Assembly: GCF_025717065.2 (NCBI RefSeq)
Contig: NZ_JAOVZO020000020.1
Coordinates: 868,001 to 932,000 of the forward strand
Reading direction: 5' to 3'
From: Tahibacter soli
GTDB lineage: Bacteria > Pseudomonadota > Gammaproteobacteria > Xanthomonadales > Rhodanobacteraceae
Length of the DNA stretch: 64,000 nt
Below, piece by piece: positions 47,681 to 57,008 of the stretch. Positions within the stretch are counted from its first letter, which is position 1. The number at the start of each line of letters is the position of its first letter. The notes under the pieces were generated by a model, which did not search any database, was not told where the DNA came from, and saw only the letters and a program-made list of their open reading frames with translations. Both the position numbers and the translations under genes were made by a program.

Positions 47681-48556
47681 ATGAACGCAACTGACAACAC
47701 CGCCTCTATGCAGGCTGATCTCACAGCGCACCTTCGCGCGCCCGGCCCGCGGCACGAACTGGAATTCGTGACCAGCCTCGGCGCGCGCCGCTCGTTCGTG
47801 GGTACCGGCCAGAGCCTGGTTTCGGTCAGCCGCGGCGAATTGCTCGTCAACACCGTCGAAGGCCGCATTTCGCTGTTCGGCGGCGACGTTGGCGTATTTC
47901 ACGGCCCGGTCGAGGTCTATCCGGCCATGGCCGGCTGCGGCAACTGGTCGGTCGTCAACGGTGCCGATCGCAGCTGGAGCCAGGCGCTGCGCCACGGCAG
48001 CTCCGATCCGACCGCCGCATTCCTCTTGCCCGGCGTCGCGGTGTGCCCGCCGGAACTGCGCCACGGCCTGATCGCCGCGCAGCGTGCACGCCTGCACCGC
48101 CGGCCGATGACGGCCGTCAACTCGGCCGAGCTGACGTTCCTCGTCGGCGTGCACGAACTACAGGCGCCGTGGCACCGCCAGGTGCAGGCCTGCCCGGGAC
48201 GCACATTGCAACAGCGCCGCAATGTGTATTTCCGGCTGCAGCGCGTGCGCAACCACGTGCTCGCCAACAGCACCGAAGAACTGCGCACGAGCGACCTCGC
48301 TGCGATGGCGAACTATTCGCCATGGCATTTCATTCGCATTTTTTGCGACGTCTTCGGCGAAACGCCGCACGACTTCCTCGTGCGCCACCGGCTCAACCAC
48401 GCGCGCCGGCTGCTGCATACGAGCTCGCTCGCGATTCGGGAAGTCGCGCTGGCGGCCGGTTTCGAGCATCGCTGCACGTTCGCGCGGCTGTTCCGCGAGC
48501 ACTACGGCACCAGTGCCCAGCTGTATCGCCAGAACCTTTTGGCCAACGCCGCCTGA
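47681..48556 (+). CDS. AraC-family transcriptional regulator
   Basis: A 291-residue regulator. The C-terminal third carries the two AraC helix-turn-helix units (LRTSDLAAMANYSPWHFIRI and IREVALAAGFEHRCTFARLF). The N-terminal domain matches no sensor family I recognise; it contains several Trp/His residues that could hold a ligand. GGGAG lies 5 nt before ATG 47681. It is immediately upstream of a TonB-dependent receptor on the same strand, and three phased GTCACG repeats lie between them (48647-48673), so the receptor is its probable target. Confidence 0.92.
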   Translation: MNATDNTASMQADLTAHLRAPGPRHELEFVTSLGARRSFVGTGQSLVSVSRGELLVNTVEGRISLFGGDVGVFHGPVEVYPAMAGCGNWSVVNGADRSWSQALRHGSSDPTAAFLLPGVAVCPPELRHGLIAAQRARLHRRPMTAVNSAELTFLVGVHELQAPWHRQVQACPGRTLQQRRNVYFRLQRVRNHVLANSTEELRTSDLAAMANYSPWHFIRIFCDVFGETPHDFLVRHRLNHARRLLHTSSLAIREVALAAGFEHRCTFARLFREHYGTSAQLYRQNLLANAA

Positions 48557-48646
48557 ACAAAGACCGCTAGATCCGCGACACCAATACCCATCGTTCGCTG
48601 CAGCGATCCGGGGTGAATTGGCTAGTTTGGCCGGCGCCGGGCGACT

Positions 48647-48673
48647 GTCACGGAGTCGTCACGGCGCGTCACG
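48647..48673 (+). promoter_or_regulatory. Three helically phased GTCACG repeats upstream of the receptor
   Basis: GTCACG occurs at 48647-48652, 48658-48663 and 48668-48673, spaced 11 and 10 bp, so all copies face the same side of the helix. They lie 75-101 bp upstream of the receptor ATG. Direct repeats on one helix face are what AraC-family proteins bind, and an AraC gene is next door. Confidence 0.6.
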
Positions 48674-48747
48674 TTTTCCCCGCATTACCGAAGCTCCGAC
48701 GCCTGCCTCACGGCGGGCGATCGGATTCATCCCGAAGAGGATCACGT

Positions 48748-51693
48748 ATGAATACAGCGTTTACCTCCGCTCGACGCCGCCGGCAGCTGCTGGCGACGGC
48801 GATCAGTCTCGTGCTCGCGCAGCAGGCCTTCGCGCAGGATGCCGCCCCGGCTGGTGAAGAAACCAAGCTGGAAAGCATCGTCGTTACCGGCTCGCGCATC
48901 CGCCACGTCGACTGGGAAACCGCCCAGCCGGTGCTCGCGATCGATCGCGAACAGATCCAGAAGCAGGGCTTCAACTCCGTCGCCGATATCCTGAACAAGA
49001 TCACCTCTTCGGGTGACCCGGCGTTCAGCCGTTCGCGTCCGCTGTCCAGCGGCGAAGGCGCCGGCGGTTCCTACCTCGACCTGCGCAACCTCGGCGTCAA
49101 CCGCACCCTGATCCTGCTCAACGGCAAGCGTCTGGGTTCGGGCAACGACGGTCTGCAGGACGTCGCGTCGATCCCGACCGGTGCGGTCGAGCGCATTGAA
49201 GTGCTCAAGGACGGCGCCTCGTCGATCTACGGTTCGGACGCGATCGCGGGCGTGGTCAACATCATCACGCGCACGCGCTTCGACGGCGCCGAAGCCAACG
49301 TCTACCTCGGTCAGTACGACGAAGACGACGGCCAGCAGGAGTCGTACGACTTCACGCTGGGCTCGGTCAGCGACCGCAGCACGCTGTCGATGACGGCGCA
49401 GTACGTGAAGGAAGATCCGGTCTTCGCGAAGGATCGTCCGTTCTCGGCCGTTCCGCGTCCGGGCCACGGCAGCGACGGCATGAGCCCGACGAGCCAGCAC
49501 GGCGTGCTGATCGATCCGCGCGACGGCCGCCGCCTGACGCTGATCCCGGGTGCCGATCCGTACGACATCGCCTCGTACCGCCCCCAGACGACGTCGGTTG
49601 CCGACCGCGCCAACTCGAACGAGCAGATGATGCTGCTGTCGGGCATGGAGCGTACCTCGCTGTTCGTGAACGGCAGCTACAACCTGACCGACTCCATCAC
49701 GTTCCGCGCCGACGCGCTGTACAACAAGCGTGAGTCGGAAGTGCAGGTCGCCGGCTATCCGCTGTCCTCGGGCGCGAGCTACGGCTTCAGCCCGACCGGC
49801 GAACTCGGCGCGATGTCGGTCGACAGCTACTACAACCCGTTCGGCCGCTGGCACAACCCGACCAACCCGCAGGAAGTCCGCTTCGAACGCCGCGGCTGGG
49901 AAGTGCCGCGCGTGTCGACGAACTCGCTGCAGACCTACCGCTTCACCGCCGGCTTCGACGGTCACTTCGAAGTGTTCGGCCGCGAGTGGAACTGGGACGT
50001 CGGCTACACGTACAACCGCAACGACGGTACGCAGCGCCAGACCGGCAACTTCAACCTGATCAACCTCTCGCAGGCGATCGGTCCGTCGTTCCTGAACTCG
50101 CAGGGCGTCGTGCAGTGCGGCACGCCGGACAACCCGATCCCGCTGGGCGCCGGTCCGGGCCTGTGCACGCCGTTCAACCCGTTCTCGCCGTTCGGCAGCA
50201 ACGTGCCGGGCAGCGCCGCGAATCCGGACGTCCGCAACAGCGTCTACACGGTCGGCCAGGCGATGTACCAGAGCCGCATGATCGACTACGCGGCCAACCT
50301 GACCGGTACGCTGTTCGAACTGCCCGCCGGCGACCTCGCGATCGCGGGCGGCTGGGAACACCGTCAGGAAAGCGGCTTCTTCTCGCCGGACGCGTTCGCG
50401 CAGACCGGCGCGTCGACCGACCTGGCCAACGGCCCGACGAAGGGCGGCTACTCGCTCGACGAATACTACGTCGAACTTGACATCCCGGTGTTCAAGGAAC
50501 TGCCGTTCGCCCGCGAACTGTCGTTCAACGTCGCGAGCCGCTACACCGACACGTCGACCTTCGGCGACACGACCAACAACAAGTACGGTTTCCGCTGGAA
50601 GCCGCTGGAAGACGTCCTGGTCCGCGGTACGTGGGCCGAAGGCTTCCGCGCGCCGACCATCGCCGACCTGTACGGCGGCACGTCGCAGTCGTTCGAATAC
50701 TTCACCGACCCGTGCGACAGCCGCTACGGCGGCGCGCGCGGTTCGTCGGCCTGCTTGAACGGCTTCGGCGGTCAGCCGGGCGTGCCGGTCAACTTCCAGC
50801 AGCCGTGCCAGGGCGGTGCCCCGTGTACCGGTCCGGACGGCCAGTCGCCGGTTCCGTTCGTCTCGGGTTCCAACCCGAACCTGACGCCGGAAACCTCGAA
50901 GTCCAAGACGGTCGGCATCGTGTACAGCCCGCGCTTCATCGACGGCCTGGACATCAACCTCGACTGGTTCGACTTCAAGATCGACAACCTGATCACCGCC
51001 GACAGCGTCGACGGCATCATGGAAGACTGCTACGTCCGCGGTATCGCGGCGCGTTGCTCGCTCTTCCGTCGTGACGCCGCGACCGGCATGGTCAACCAGC
51101 TGCAGTACGGCGGCCAGAACCTCGGCTGGCTCAAGACGCAGGGCTTCGACATCGGCCTGAACTACCGTCTGCCGGAGTTCTCGTTCGGCGACATTGTCGT
51201 GCGTTGGGACACCACCTACCTGACCAAGTACGAGTCGAACGCCGACCCGCGCGATCCGGATTCCCCGGTCAACCCGTCGATCGGCGAAGCCGCGACCACG
51301 GGCGCCGTGTTCCGTATCAAGTCGAACCTCAACGTCGACTGGACGTTCGGCGACTTCGGCGTGAACTGGGGTACGCGCTACTTCTCCGGTCTGCGTGAAC
51401 GCTGCACGTACAACCTGTCGGGCGGTCCGGAATGTAACGATCCGAACTACGGCTCGCCGGCGGATACGCCGAACGGCGGCTTCTACCCGGTCAACCGCTT
51501 CGGCGCCAACACGTTCCACGACCTCGCGGTGCGTTGGAACACGCCGTGGAAGGGCCGCGTAACGCTCGGCGCGAACAACGTGTTCGACCACCTCGGTCCG
51601 GTCATGTACCGCACGCCGAACAGCCAGTTCGCGTACTACTCCGGCTACGACATCGGCCGCTTCTACTACGTCCGCTACCAGCAGACGTTCTAA
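48748..51693 (+). CDS. TonB-dependent receptor
   Basis: A 981-residue outer-membrane receptor. Signal peptide ending AFA/QD, TonB box region [11 protein letters not shown], plug ([43 protein letters not shown]), and a barrel ending in phenylalanine (YYVRYQQTF). This is the large oligopeptide/oligosaccharide-type receptor common in Xanthomonadales rather than a siderophore type. Codon use differs from neighbours: CGT and GGT are frequent beside CGC and GGC, suggesting strong expression. GAAGAGG precedes ATG 48748. A strong terminator follows (51719-51751). The ligand is unknown. Confidence 0.93.
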   Translation: MNTAFTSARRRRQLLATAISLVLAQQAFAQDAAPAGEETKLESIVVTGSRIRHVDWETAQPVLAIDREQIQKQGFNSVADILNKITSSGDPAFSRSRPLSSGEGAGGSYLDLRNLGVNRTLILLNGKRLGSGNDGLQDVASIPTGAVERIEVLKDGASSIYGSDAIAGVVNIITRTRFDGAEANVYLGQYDEDDGQQESYDFTLGSVSDRSTLSMTAQYVKEDPVFAKDRPFSAVPRPGHGSDGMSPTSQHGVLIDPRDGRRLTLIPGADPYDIASYRPQTTSVADRANSNEQMMLLSGMERTSLFVNGSYNLTDSITFRADALYNKRESEVQVAGYPLSSGASYGFSPTGELGAMSVDSYYNPFGRWHNPTNPQEVRFERRGWEVPRVSTNSLQTYRFTAGFDGHFEVFGREWNWDVGYTYNRNDGTQRQTGNFNLINLSQAIGPSFLNSQGVVQCGTPDNPIPLGAGPGLCTPFNPFSPFGSNVPGSAANPDVRNSVYTVGQAMYQSRMIDYAANLTGTLFELPAGDLAIAGGWEHRQESGFFSPDAFAQTGASTDLANGPTKGGYSLDEYYVELDIPVFKELPFARELSFNVASRYTDTSTFGDTTNNKYGFRWKPLEDVLVRGTWAEGFRAPTIADLYGGTSQSFEYFTDPCDSRYGGARGSSACLNGFGGQPGVPVNFQQPCQGGAPCTGPDGQSPVPFVSGSNPNLTPETSKSKTVGIVYSPRFIDGLDINLDWFDFKIDNLITADSVDGIMEDCYVRGIAARCSLFRRDAATGMVNQLQYGGQNLGWLKTQGFDIGLNYRLPEFSFGDIVVRWDTTYLTKYESNADPRDPDSPVNPSIGEAATTGAVFRIKSNLNVDWTFGDFGVNWGTRYFSGLRERCTYNLSGGPECNDPNYGSPADTPNGGFYPVNRFGANTFHDLAVRWNTPWKGRVTLGANNVFDHLGPVMYRTPNSQFAYYSGYDIGRFYYVRYQQTF

Positions 51694-51718
51694 GAAGCAC
51701 CGGTATCGGTGTGGCTTC

Positions 51719-51751
51719 AAAAAAAACGGCCCCGAAAGGGGCCGTTTTTTT
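51719..51751. terminator. Bidirectional terminator between the receptor and clpB
   Basis: Arms CGGCCCC (51727-51733) and GGGGCCG (51738-51744) with loop GAAA, flanked by eight A on the left and seven T on the right, give a rho-independent terminator on both strands for the two convergent genes. Confidence 0.95.
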
Positions 51752-51773
51752 GTGCCGCGGCGTCGAAACGCGG

Positions 51774-54365
51774 TCAGCCCGAAGCGCCCGAGAACACCAG
51801 CCGCGCGCCGTCGGCGTCGACCGACACCGTATCGCCGGCCACGAACCGGCCTTCGAGGATCTGCCGCGCGAGCGGGTTTTCCAGCTGCTGCTGGATCGCG
51901 CGCTTGAGCGGCCGCGCGCCGTAGACCGGATCGAAGCCCACGCTGCCGAGGAGGTCGAGCGCCGCCTCGCTCAGCGACAGCTTCAGCTGGCGCTCGGCCA
52001 GACGCTTGGCCAGATATTCCGTCTGGATCGCCGCGATGCGCCGGATCTGCGCGCGCTCGAGCGGACGGAACACGACGAGCTCGTCGAGCCGGTTGATGAA
52101 CTCCGGCCGGAAATGCGCCTGCACGACGCCGAGCACCGCCGCCTTGATCTGCGTATAGCCTTCCTCGCCGCCCTCGCCCGCCGCCTCCTGGATCAGCTGC
52201 GAGCCGAGGTTCGACGTCATCACGATCACCGTGTTGCGGAAGTCGACCGTGCGGCCCTGGCCGTCGGTCAGACGCCCGTCGTCGAGCACCTGCAGCAGGA
52301 TGTTGAAGACGTCGTGGTGCGCCTTCTCGACCTCGTCGAGCAGGATCACGCTGTACGGCCGGCGCCGAACCGCCTCGGTCAGATAGCCGCCTTCCTCGTA
52401 GCCGACGTAGCCGGGCGGCGCGCCGATCAGCCGCGACACCGCGTGCTTTTCCATGAACTCGGACATGTCGATGCGCACCATCGCGTCGGTCGAGTCGAAC
52501 AGGAATTCGGCGAGCGCCTTGCACAGCTCGGTCTTGCCGACGCCCGTAGGCCCCAGGAACAGGAACGAGCCGCTCGGCCGGTTCGGATCGGACAGGCCCG
52601 CGCGCGCGCGGCGAATCGCGTCGGAGACGGCGCGCACCGCTTCGTCCTGGCCGACGACGCGGTGGTGCAGCGCATCTTCCATGCGCAGGAGCTTGTCGCG
52701 CTCGCCTTCGAGCATCTTCGACACCGGAATGCCGGTCCAGCGCGCGACGACCTCGGCGATCTCCTCGGCCGTGACCTTGTCCTGCAGCAGCGTGAAGCCC
52801 TTCGATTCGACCTCTTGCGCGGCCTTGAGCTGCTTTTCGAGTTCCGGCAGACGGCCGTACTGGATTTCGCTCATCTTCGCGAAATCCTGCCGGCGCTGCG
52901 CCGCTTCGAGTTCCAGACGGGTCGCTTCGATCTGCTCCTTGATCTTCGTCGCGCCCTGCAGTATCGCCTTCTCGGACTTCCACACCTCCTCGAGATCGGA
53001 GAACTCGCGCTCGAGCACGGCGATGTCCTTTTCGAGGTCGGCCAGACGCTGGCGCGACTCGGAATCCTTCTCCTTTTTCAACGCTTCGCGCTGGATCTTC
53101 AGCTGAATCAGACGGCGCTCCTTGCGATCCATCTCCTCGGGCTTGGAGTCGATTTCCATGCGGATGCGCGACGCGGCCTCGTCCATGAGGTCGATCGCCT
53201 TGTCCGGCAGCTGCCGGTCGGCGATGTAGCGATGCGACAGCGTCGCGGCGGCGACGATCGCGGGGTCGGTGATCTCGACGCCGTGGTGCACGGCGTAGCG
53301 CTCCTTGAGGCCGCGCAGGATCGCGATCGTGTCCTCGACCGACGGCTCGCCGACGAACACCTTCTGGAAGCGCCGCTCGAGCGCGGCATCCTTCTCGACG
53401 TACTTGCGGTATTCGTCGAGCGTCGTCGCGCCGATGCAGTGCAGTTCGCCGCGCGCGAGCGCCGGCTTCAGCATGTTGCCGGCGTCCATCGAGCCTTCGG
53501 CCTTGCCCGCGCCGACCATCGTGTGCAGCTCGTCGATGAAGAGGATCACGCGGCCCTCTTCCTTGCCCAGATCCTTGAGCACGGCCTTCAGGCGCTCTTC
53601 GAATTCGCCGCGGAACTTCGCGCCGGCGATCAGCGCGCCCATGTCGAGCGACAGCACGCGACGGTCGCGCAGGCCTTCGGGCACCTCGTTGTTGATGATG
53701 CGCTGCGCGAGGCCTTCGACGATCGCGGTCTTGCCGACGCCGGGCTCGCCGATCAGCACGGGATTGTTCTTCGTGCGCCGCTGCAGCACCTGGATCGTGC
53801 GGCGGATTTCCTCGTCGCGGCCCACCACCGGATCGAGCTTGCCCGCCTCGGCGCGCGCGGTGAGGTCGATGCAGTATTTCTCCAGCGCCTGGCGCTGGTC
53901 CTCGGCGTTTTCCGACTGCACCTTGTCGCCGCCGCGCATTTTCTCGATCGCCGCCTCGAGCGCGGCCTTGTTCGCGCCGGCGGCCTTGAGCGCCTGGCCG
54001 AGTTCGCCCTTGTCGTCGAGCGCGGCGAGTACGAACAGCTCGCTCGCGACGAACGCGTCGCCGCGCTGCTGCGCGAGCTTGTCGGTGAGGTTCAACAGGC
54101 GATTGAGATCGCTTGAGATGTTGATGTTGCCTTCCTGTCCGCGTACGGACGGCAGGCGGTCGAGCGCCTCGGCGACGCGCGCGCGCAGCGCCGCGACGTT
54201 GACCTGCGCCTGCGACAGGAGCGGCACGGTCGAACCGCCCTGCTGGTCGAGCAGCGCGGCCATCAGGTGCAGCGGTTCGAGCATGTTGTTGTCGCGCCCT
54301 ACCGCAAGGCTCTGAGCGTCGGCCAGCGCCTGCGAGAAACGCGAGGTCAGTTTGTCCATGCGCAT
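51774..54365 (-). CDS. clpB: ATP-dependent disaggregase ClpB
   Basis: An 863-residue AAA+ chaperone that extracts proteins from aggregates with DnaK. The N-domain, first ATPase ([15 protein letters not shown]), the long middle coiled-coil (about 410-530, which marks ClpB against ClpA/C) and second ATPase ([15 protein letters not shown]) are all present. The start [21 protein letters not shown] matches E. coli ClpB, which favours ATG 54365 over 54359. A sigma-32-like promoter lies at 54414-54441. Cytosolic. Confidence 0.97.
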   Translation of the reverse strand: MRMDKLTSRFSQALADAQSLAVGRDNNMLEPLHLMAALLDQQGGSTVPLLSQAQVNVAALRARVAEALDRLPSVRGQEGNINISSDLNRLLNLTDKLAQQRGDAFVASELFVLAALDDKGELGQALKAAGANKAALEAAIEKMRGGDKVQSENAEDQRQALEKYCIDLTARAEAGKLDPVVGRDEEIRRTIQVLQRRTKNNPVLIGEPGVGKTAIVEGLAQRIINNEVPEGLRDRRVLSLDMGALIAGAKFRGEFEERLKAVLKDLGKEEGRVILFIDELHTMVGAGKAEGSMDAGNMLKPALARGELHCIGATTLDEYRKYVEKDAALERRFQKVFVGEPSVEDTIAILRGLKERYAVHHGVEITDPAIVAAATLSHRYIADRQLPDKAIDLMDEAASRIRMEIDSKPEEMDRKERRLIQLKIQREALKKEKDSESRQRLADLEKDIAVLEREFSDLEEVWKSEKAILQGATKIKEQIEATRLELEAAQRRQDFAKMSEIQYGRLPELEKQLKAAQEVESKGFTLLQDKVTAEEIAEVVARWTGIPVSKMLEGERDKLLRMEDALHHRVVGQDEAVRAVSDAIRRARAGLSDPNRPSGSFLFLGPTGVGKTELCKALAEFLFDSTDAMVRIDMSEFMEKHAVSRLIGAPPGYVGYEEGGYLTEAVRRRPYSVILLDEVEKAHHDVFNILLQVLDDGRLTDGQGRTVDFRNTVIVMTSNLGSQLIQEAAGEGGEEGYTQIKAAVLGVVQAHFRPEFINRLDELVVFRPLERAQIRRIAAIQTEYLAKRLAERQLKLSLSEAALDLLGSVGFDPVYGARPLKRAIQQQLENPLARQILEGRFVAGDTVSVDADGARLVFSGASG

Positions 54366-54413
54366 CGAAATACCCCAAAAATGAAAGAGTTGCCGGAAGC
54401 GGCGATGACTGGC

Positions 54414-54441
54414 AGATGCGGCCCGGCCCCCTCGTTTCAAG
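54414..54441 (-). promoter_or_regulatory. Sigma-32-like heat-shock promoter of clpB
   Basis: On the minus strand CTTGAA (54436-54441) and CCGCATCT (54414-54421) are separated by 14 bp, against the sigma-32 consensus CTTGAA - 13 to 15 - CCCCATnT (one mismatch). The -10 lies 49 nt upstream of the clpB start. It overlaps the promoter region of the divergent gene at 54509. Confidence 0.75.
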
Positions 54442-54508
54442 CCGCGCTTCATATTTCGCCGCGTTTTTGCGTACCCCTGATGGCGGATTCCCCGCACAGG
54501 AGATCGTA

Positions 54509-55414
54509 ATGAAACGCTGGACGCCGATGCTCGTGTCGCTGCTGTGGTCGATCTGCGCCGTCGCCTACGACGACGGGCGCCCGAACACGCCCGAAGACGG
54601 GTTCTACTGGCAACCTGACAAATCCGGCACCGGCTTCGCGCTCGACGTGCTCGGCATCGAACGCGTCTTCGGCGCGGGTTACTTGTATACGCGCGCGGGC
54701 CAGCCGGTGTTCGTCACGTTCGGCGGACCGCTGCAGGCGATACCCGGCGGCTGGCGCGTGACCGGCGATCTCGTGCGCACCGAGAACGGCCAGTGCCTCG
54801 GCAACACGACGAACTGTCCGTACCGCGCGCCGACGGCGGCGATCGTCGGCCAGATCTCGCTCGACTTCACCGCGCCGAACGTCGTGCGCGTCCTCGCGCA
54901 GACGCAGGCCGACGGCGTGATCGCGTTCGATCTCGTGCGCCAGAGCACCGGCACGATCGGCGAATCGCTGCTCGGCGAGTGGGACGCGCTCGTCGATCAG
55001 GCGCCGGCGCAGGGCGTGTACTTTCTCGGCGAGAAGCTGCAGATCCGTGCGTTCGACCGCTTCACGATTTCCGGCCGCGGCGAGGTACACACGTATTCGG
55101 GCTGCGTGACGTTCGCCGAAGGCCGGCGCGACTGCTCGACGCTCGCCGTCGACGGCAGTTCGGTCGTCGAATCGGGCCAGCAGCACTTTCGCATCGCGGT
55201 GAAAGCCCCCGACGGCAAGATCGCGCGCGTCTACGACTTTCGCCGCGCCGTCGCCAGCGGCGCGCTGACGCGCTCGTTCGATGGCGACGCGTACGACTGC
55301 GCGCGCGAGTACACGAACGCCGACACCTGCGTCGCGGCGAAGCAACCCATCCGTTTCGTCGCGTATCGCTCGGCGAGCCGCGCATACGCGGAAACCGGCG
55401 CCGGCACGCAGTAG
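54509..55414 (+). CDS. Secreted protein with W-Y/SG module, unknown function
   Basis: A 301-residue exported protein (signal peptide ending CAVA). Near the N-terminus [17 protein letters not shown] is a module of the same kind as the C-terminus of the 19021-20376 protein (GGAWYGGEARSGEGLMLDV), a pattern frequent in Lysobacterales secreted proteins. The rest is beta-rich with paired cysteines ([34 protein letters not shown]). AGGAG lies 6 nt upstream of ATG 54509. No enzymatic motif seen. Confidence 0.75.
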   Translation: MKRWTPMLVSLLWSICAVAYDDGRPNTPEDGFYWQPDKSGTGFALDVLGIERVFGAGYLYTRAGQPVFVTFGGPLQAIPGGWRVTGDLVRTENGQCLGNTTNCPYRAPTAAIVGQISLDFTAPNVVRVLAQTQADGVIAFDLVRQSTGTIGESLLGEWDALVDQAPAQGVYFLGEKLQIRAFDRFTISGRGEVHTYSGCVTFAEGRRDCSTLAVDGSSVVESGQQHFRIAVKAPDGKIARVYDFRRAVASGALTRSFDGDAYDCAREYTNADTCVAAKQPIRFVAYRSASRAYAETGAGTQ

Positions 55415-55448
55415 CGTCGTCGCCCCAGTCGCCGGCACACTGCCGGCG

Positions 55449-57008
55449 ATGGAATTCCGCACGATCGTCCTCGGCGGCTACGGTCTGTTCGGCCGCCGCA
55501 TCGTCCGCCGGCTCGCGCGCGAGCCGGCGTTGCGCGTCGTCGTCGCCGGCCGCGACGGCGCGGCGGCGCGCGCGCTCGCGGCCGATGTCGGCGCCGACGC
55601 GCTCGCCTGCGATGCGGCCTCGCCCGCGTTCGCGGACGCGCTCGCACGCGAACGGCCGCAGCTCGTCGTCAACACGGCCGGACCGTTCCAGGGCAGCGAC
55701 TACGCCGTCGCGCGCAGGGTGCTCGCCGCCGGCGCGCACTACGTCGACCTCGCCGACGCGCGCGAGTACGTCGCCGGCTTCGACGCGCTCGACGCCGATG
55801 CGCGCGAACGCGGGCTGCTCGCCGTCGCCGGCGCGAGCACGGTGCCGGGCGTTTCCGCCGCCGTCGTCGACCGGTATCGCGGCGAATTCGCGCGACTGCG
55901 CGGCATCGATATCGGCATCAGCCCCGGCAACCGCACCGAGCGCGGCCTGGCGACGGTCGCGGCGATCCTTTCGACCGTCGGCCGCGCGCTGCCCTGGCGC
56001 GAACGAGGCCGGCGCGTCGCCGTGCGCGGCTGGCAGCGGCTCGAACGGCACGTCTATGCGCCGCCGGTCGGGGCACGCTGGCACGCCGCATGCGACGTGC
56101 CGGATCTCGCGCTGTTCCCCGACCGCTACGCGCCGCTCGATACGCTACGGTTTCGCGCCGGGCTCGAACTGAAGCGCCTCCACTTCGGCGTGTGGCTGCT
56201 GTCGTGGCTCGTGCGCACAGGTTTCGTGCGCGATCTTGCGCGGTACGCGCCGGCGCTCAAGCGCGCGAGCGAATGGTTTCTCGCCGCCGGCAGCGACGCC
56301 GGCGCGATGCACGTGACGCTGACCGGCGACGACGCGCACGGCGCGGCGAAGCGGCTGACCTGGGAAATCGTCGCGCGCGGCGGCGACGGACCGGAGATTC
56401 CGGCGACGGCCGCGGTCGTGATCGCCCTGAAACTCGCGCGCGGAGAAATCGCGGCCTGCGGCGCGCGGCCGTGCGTAGATTTGTTCACGTTGGAAGAATG
56501 CCTCGCCTCGCTGACGGAGTTCGCGATCGATACGAAGATGGTGCAAGGCCCTCTCCCCGAGCAAGCTCGGAGGAGAGGGAGTGAAGCTAATCCAGAAACC
56601 GCGCCGCGACCGCCGCATCCGGCACGAGACACACGTCGCGCCGGCCGAACCATCGATAGCGATTGCGCGCGATCAGCCGATAGCCGGCGTCGCGCAGCGC
56701 GCGCGGAATCACGCGCGCGGCGCCGGCCAGCCGCCACGCGCCGCCGAAACCCGTCAGCACGCGCAGTATCGCGTCGCTGTCCTGCCAGCTGCGGCCGTCG
56801 GCGACGTACAGGAACGACAGCGGATCGTCGGCGTCGAGCCCGTGCCGCGCGAGCAGCGCGCGACCGCTCGCCGACTGCATCGCCGCGAAGCGGATGCGCG
56901 CCGTGCGGTCGTGCCGCAGCACGAAACCGACCCAGCGGCTGCACAACAGACACACGCCGTCGAACACGATCACAGGCGGCTCAGTCGACATCGAGCCAGC
57001 CGGCGTAG
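55449..57008 (+). CDS. Saccharopine-dehydrogenase-like oxidoreductase with run-on C-terminal tail
   Basis: The first 365 residues or so form an NAD(P)-binding saccharopine-dehydrogenase-type protein: VLGGYGLFGRRIVRRLA (6-22), VNTAGPFQGSDYAVAR, HYVDLADAREYVAGF, GASTVPGVSAAV. The frame does not stop there: at 56549 it enters a hairpin repeat (56549-56579) and continues to 57008, adding about 150 Arg/Pro-rich residues that are antisense to the whole DCC/DUF393 gene. The tail is probably an artefact of stop-codon loss at the repeat; the functional part would end near 56545. Such proteins occur with DUF393 and DUF4166 genes, as here. Confidence 0.8.
   Translation: MEFRTIVLGGYGLFGRRIVRRLAREPALRVVVAGRDGAAARALAADVGADALACDAASPAFADALARERPQLVVNTAGPFQGSDYAVARRVLAAGAHYVDLADAREYVAGFDALDADARERGLLAVAGASTVPGVSAAVVDRYRGEFARLRGIDIGISPGNRTERGLATVAAILSTVGRALPWRERGRRVAVRGWQRLERHVYAPPVGARWHAACDVPDLALFPDRYAPLDTLRFRAGLELKRLHFGVWLLSWLVRTGFVRDLARYAPALKRASEWFLAAGSDAGAMHVTLTGDDAHGAAKRLTWEIVARGGDGPEIPATAAVVIALKLARGEIAACGARPCVDLFTLEECLASLTEFAIDTKMVQGPLPEQARRRGSEANPETAPRPPHPARDTRRAGRTIDSDCARSADSRRRAARAESRARRRPAATRRRNPSARAVSRRCPASCGRRRRTGTTADRRRRARAARAARDRSPTASPRSGCAPCGRAAARNRPSGCTTDTRRRTRSQAAQSTSSQPA
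56549..56579. repeat. Single REP-like hairpin unit inside an open reading frame
   Basis: CCCTCTCCCCGAG and CTCGGAGGAGAGGG form a near-perfect hairpin around CAAG. It is one unpaired member of the family seen in pairs at 1341, 12263 and 16737. It lies 7 nt before the stop of the leftward DUF393 gene and within the run-on frame of the oxidoreductase gene. Confidence 0.85.
56587..56991 (-). CDS. DCC-family (DUF393) thiol-disulfide-like protein
   Basis: A 134-residue protein of the DCC family, named for the motif seen here as D11-G-V-C14-L-L-C17. IRFAAMQSASGRALL, SFLYVADGRSW and RDAGYRLIARNRYRWFGRRD follow the family order. The CxxC suggests thiol chemistry, but the function is not established. 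ATG 56991 lies inside the end of the PgeF-DUF4166 gene (11-nt overlap), so it is the third gene of an rluD-pgeF operon. The opposite strand is covered by the run-on frame of the oxidoreductase. Confidence 0.9.
   Translation of the reverse strand: MSTEPPVIVFDGVCLLCSRWVGFVLRHDRTARIRFAAMQSASGRALLARHGLDADDPLSFLYVADGRSWQDSDAILRVLTGFGGAWRLAGAARVIPRALRDAGYRLIARNRYRWFGRRDVCLVPDAAVAARFLD

Noticed and set aside
47347-47694. A 115-codon rightward frame upstream of the AraC gene
   Set aside because: Ser/Ala/Arg/Pro-rich translation without ribosome site or domain, and it runs into the AraC start in another frame.
48742-54378. An 1878-codon leftward open frame antisense to the receptor and overlapping clpB
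   Set aside because: It is a high-GC shadow: no family resemblance, and both real genes are firmly assigned in other frames.
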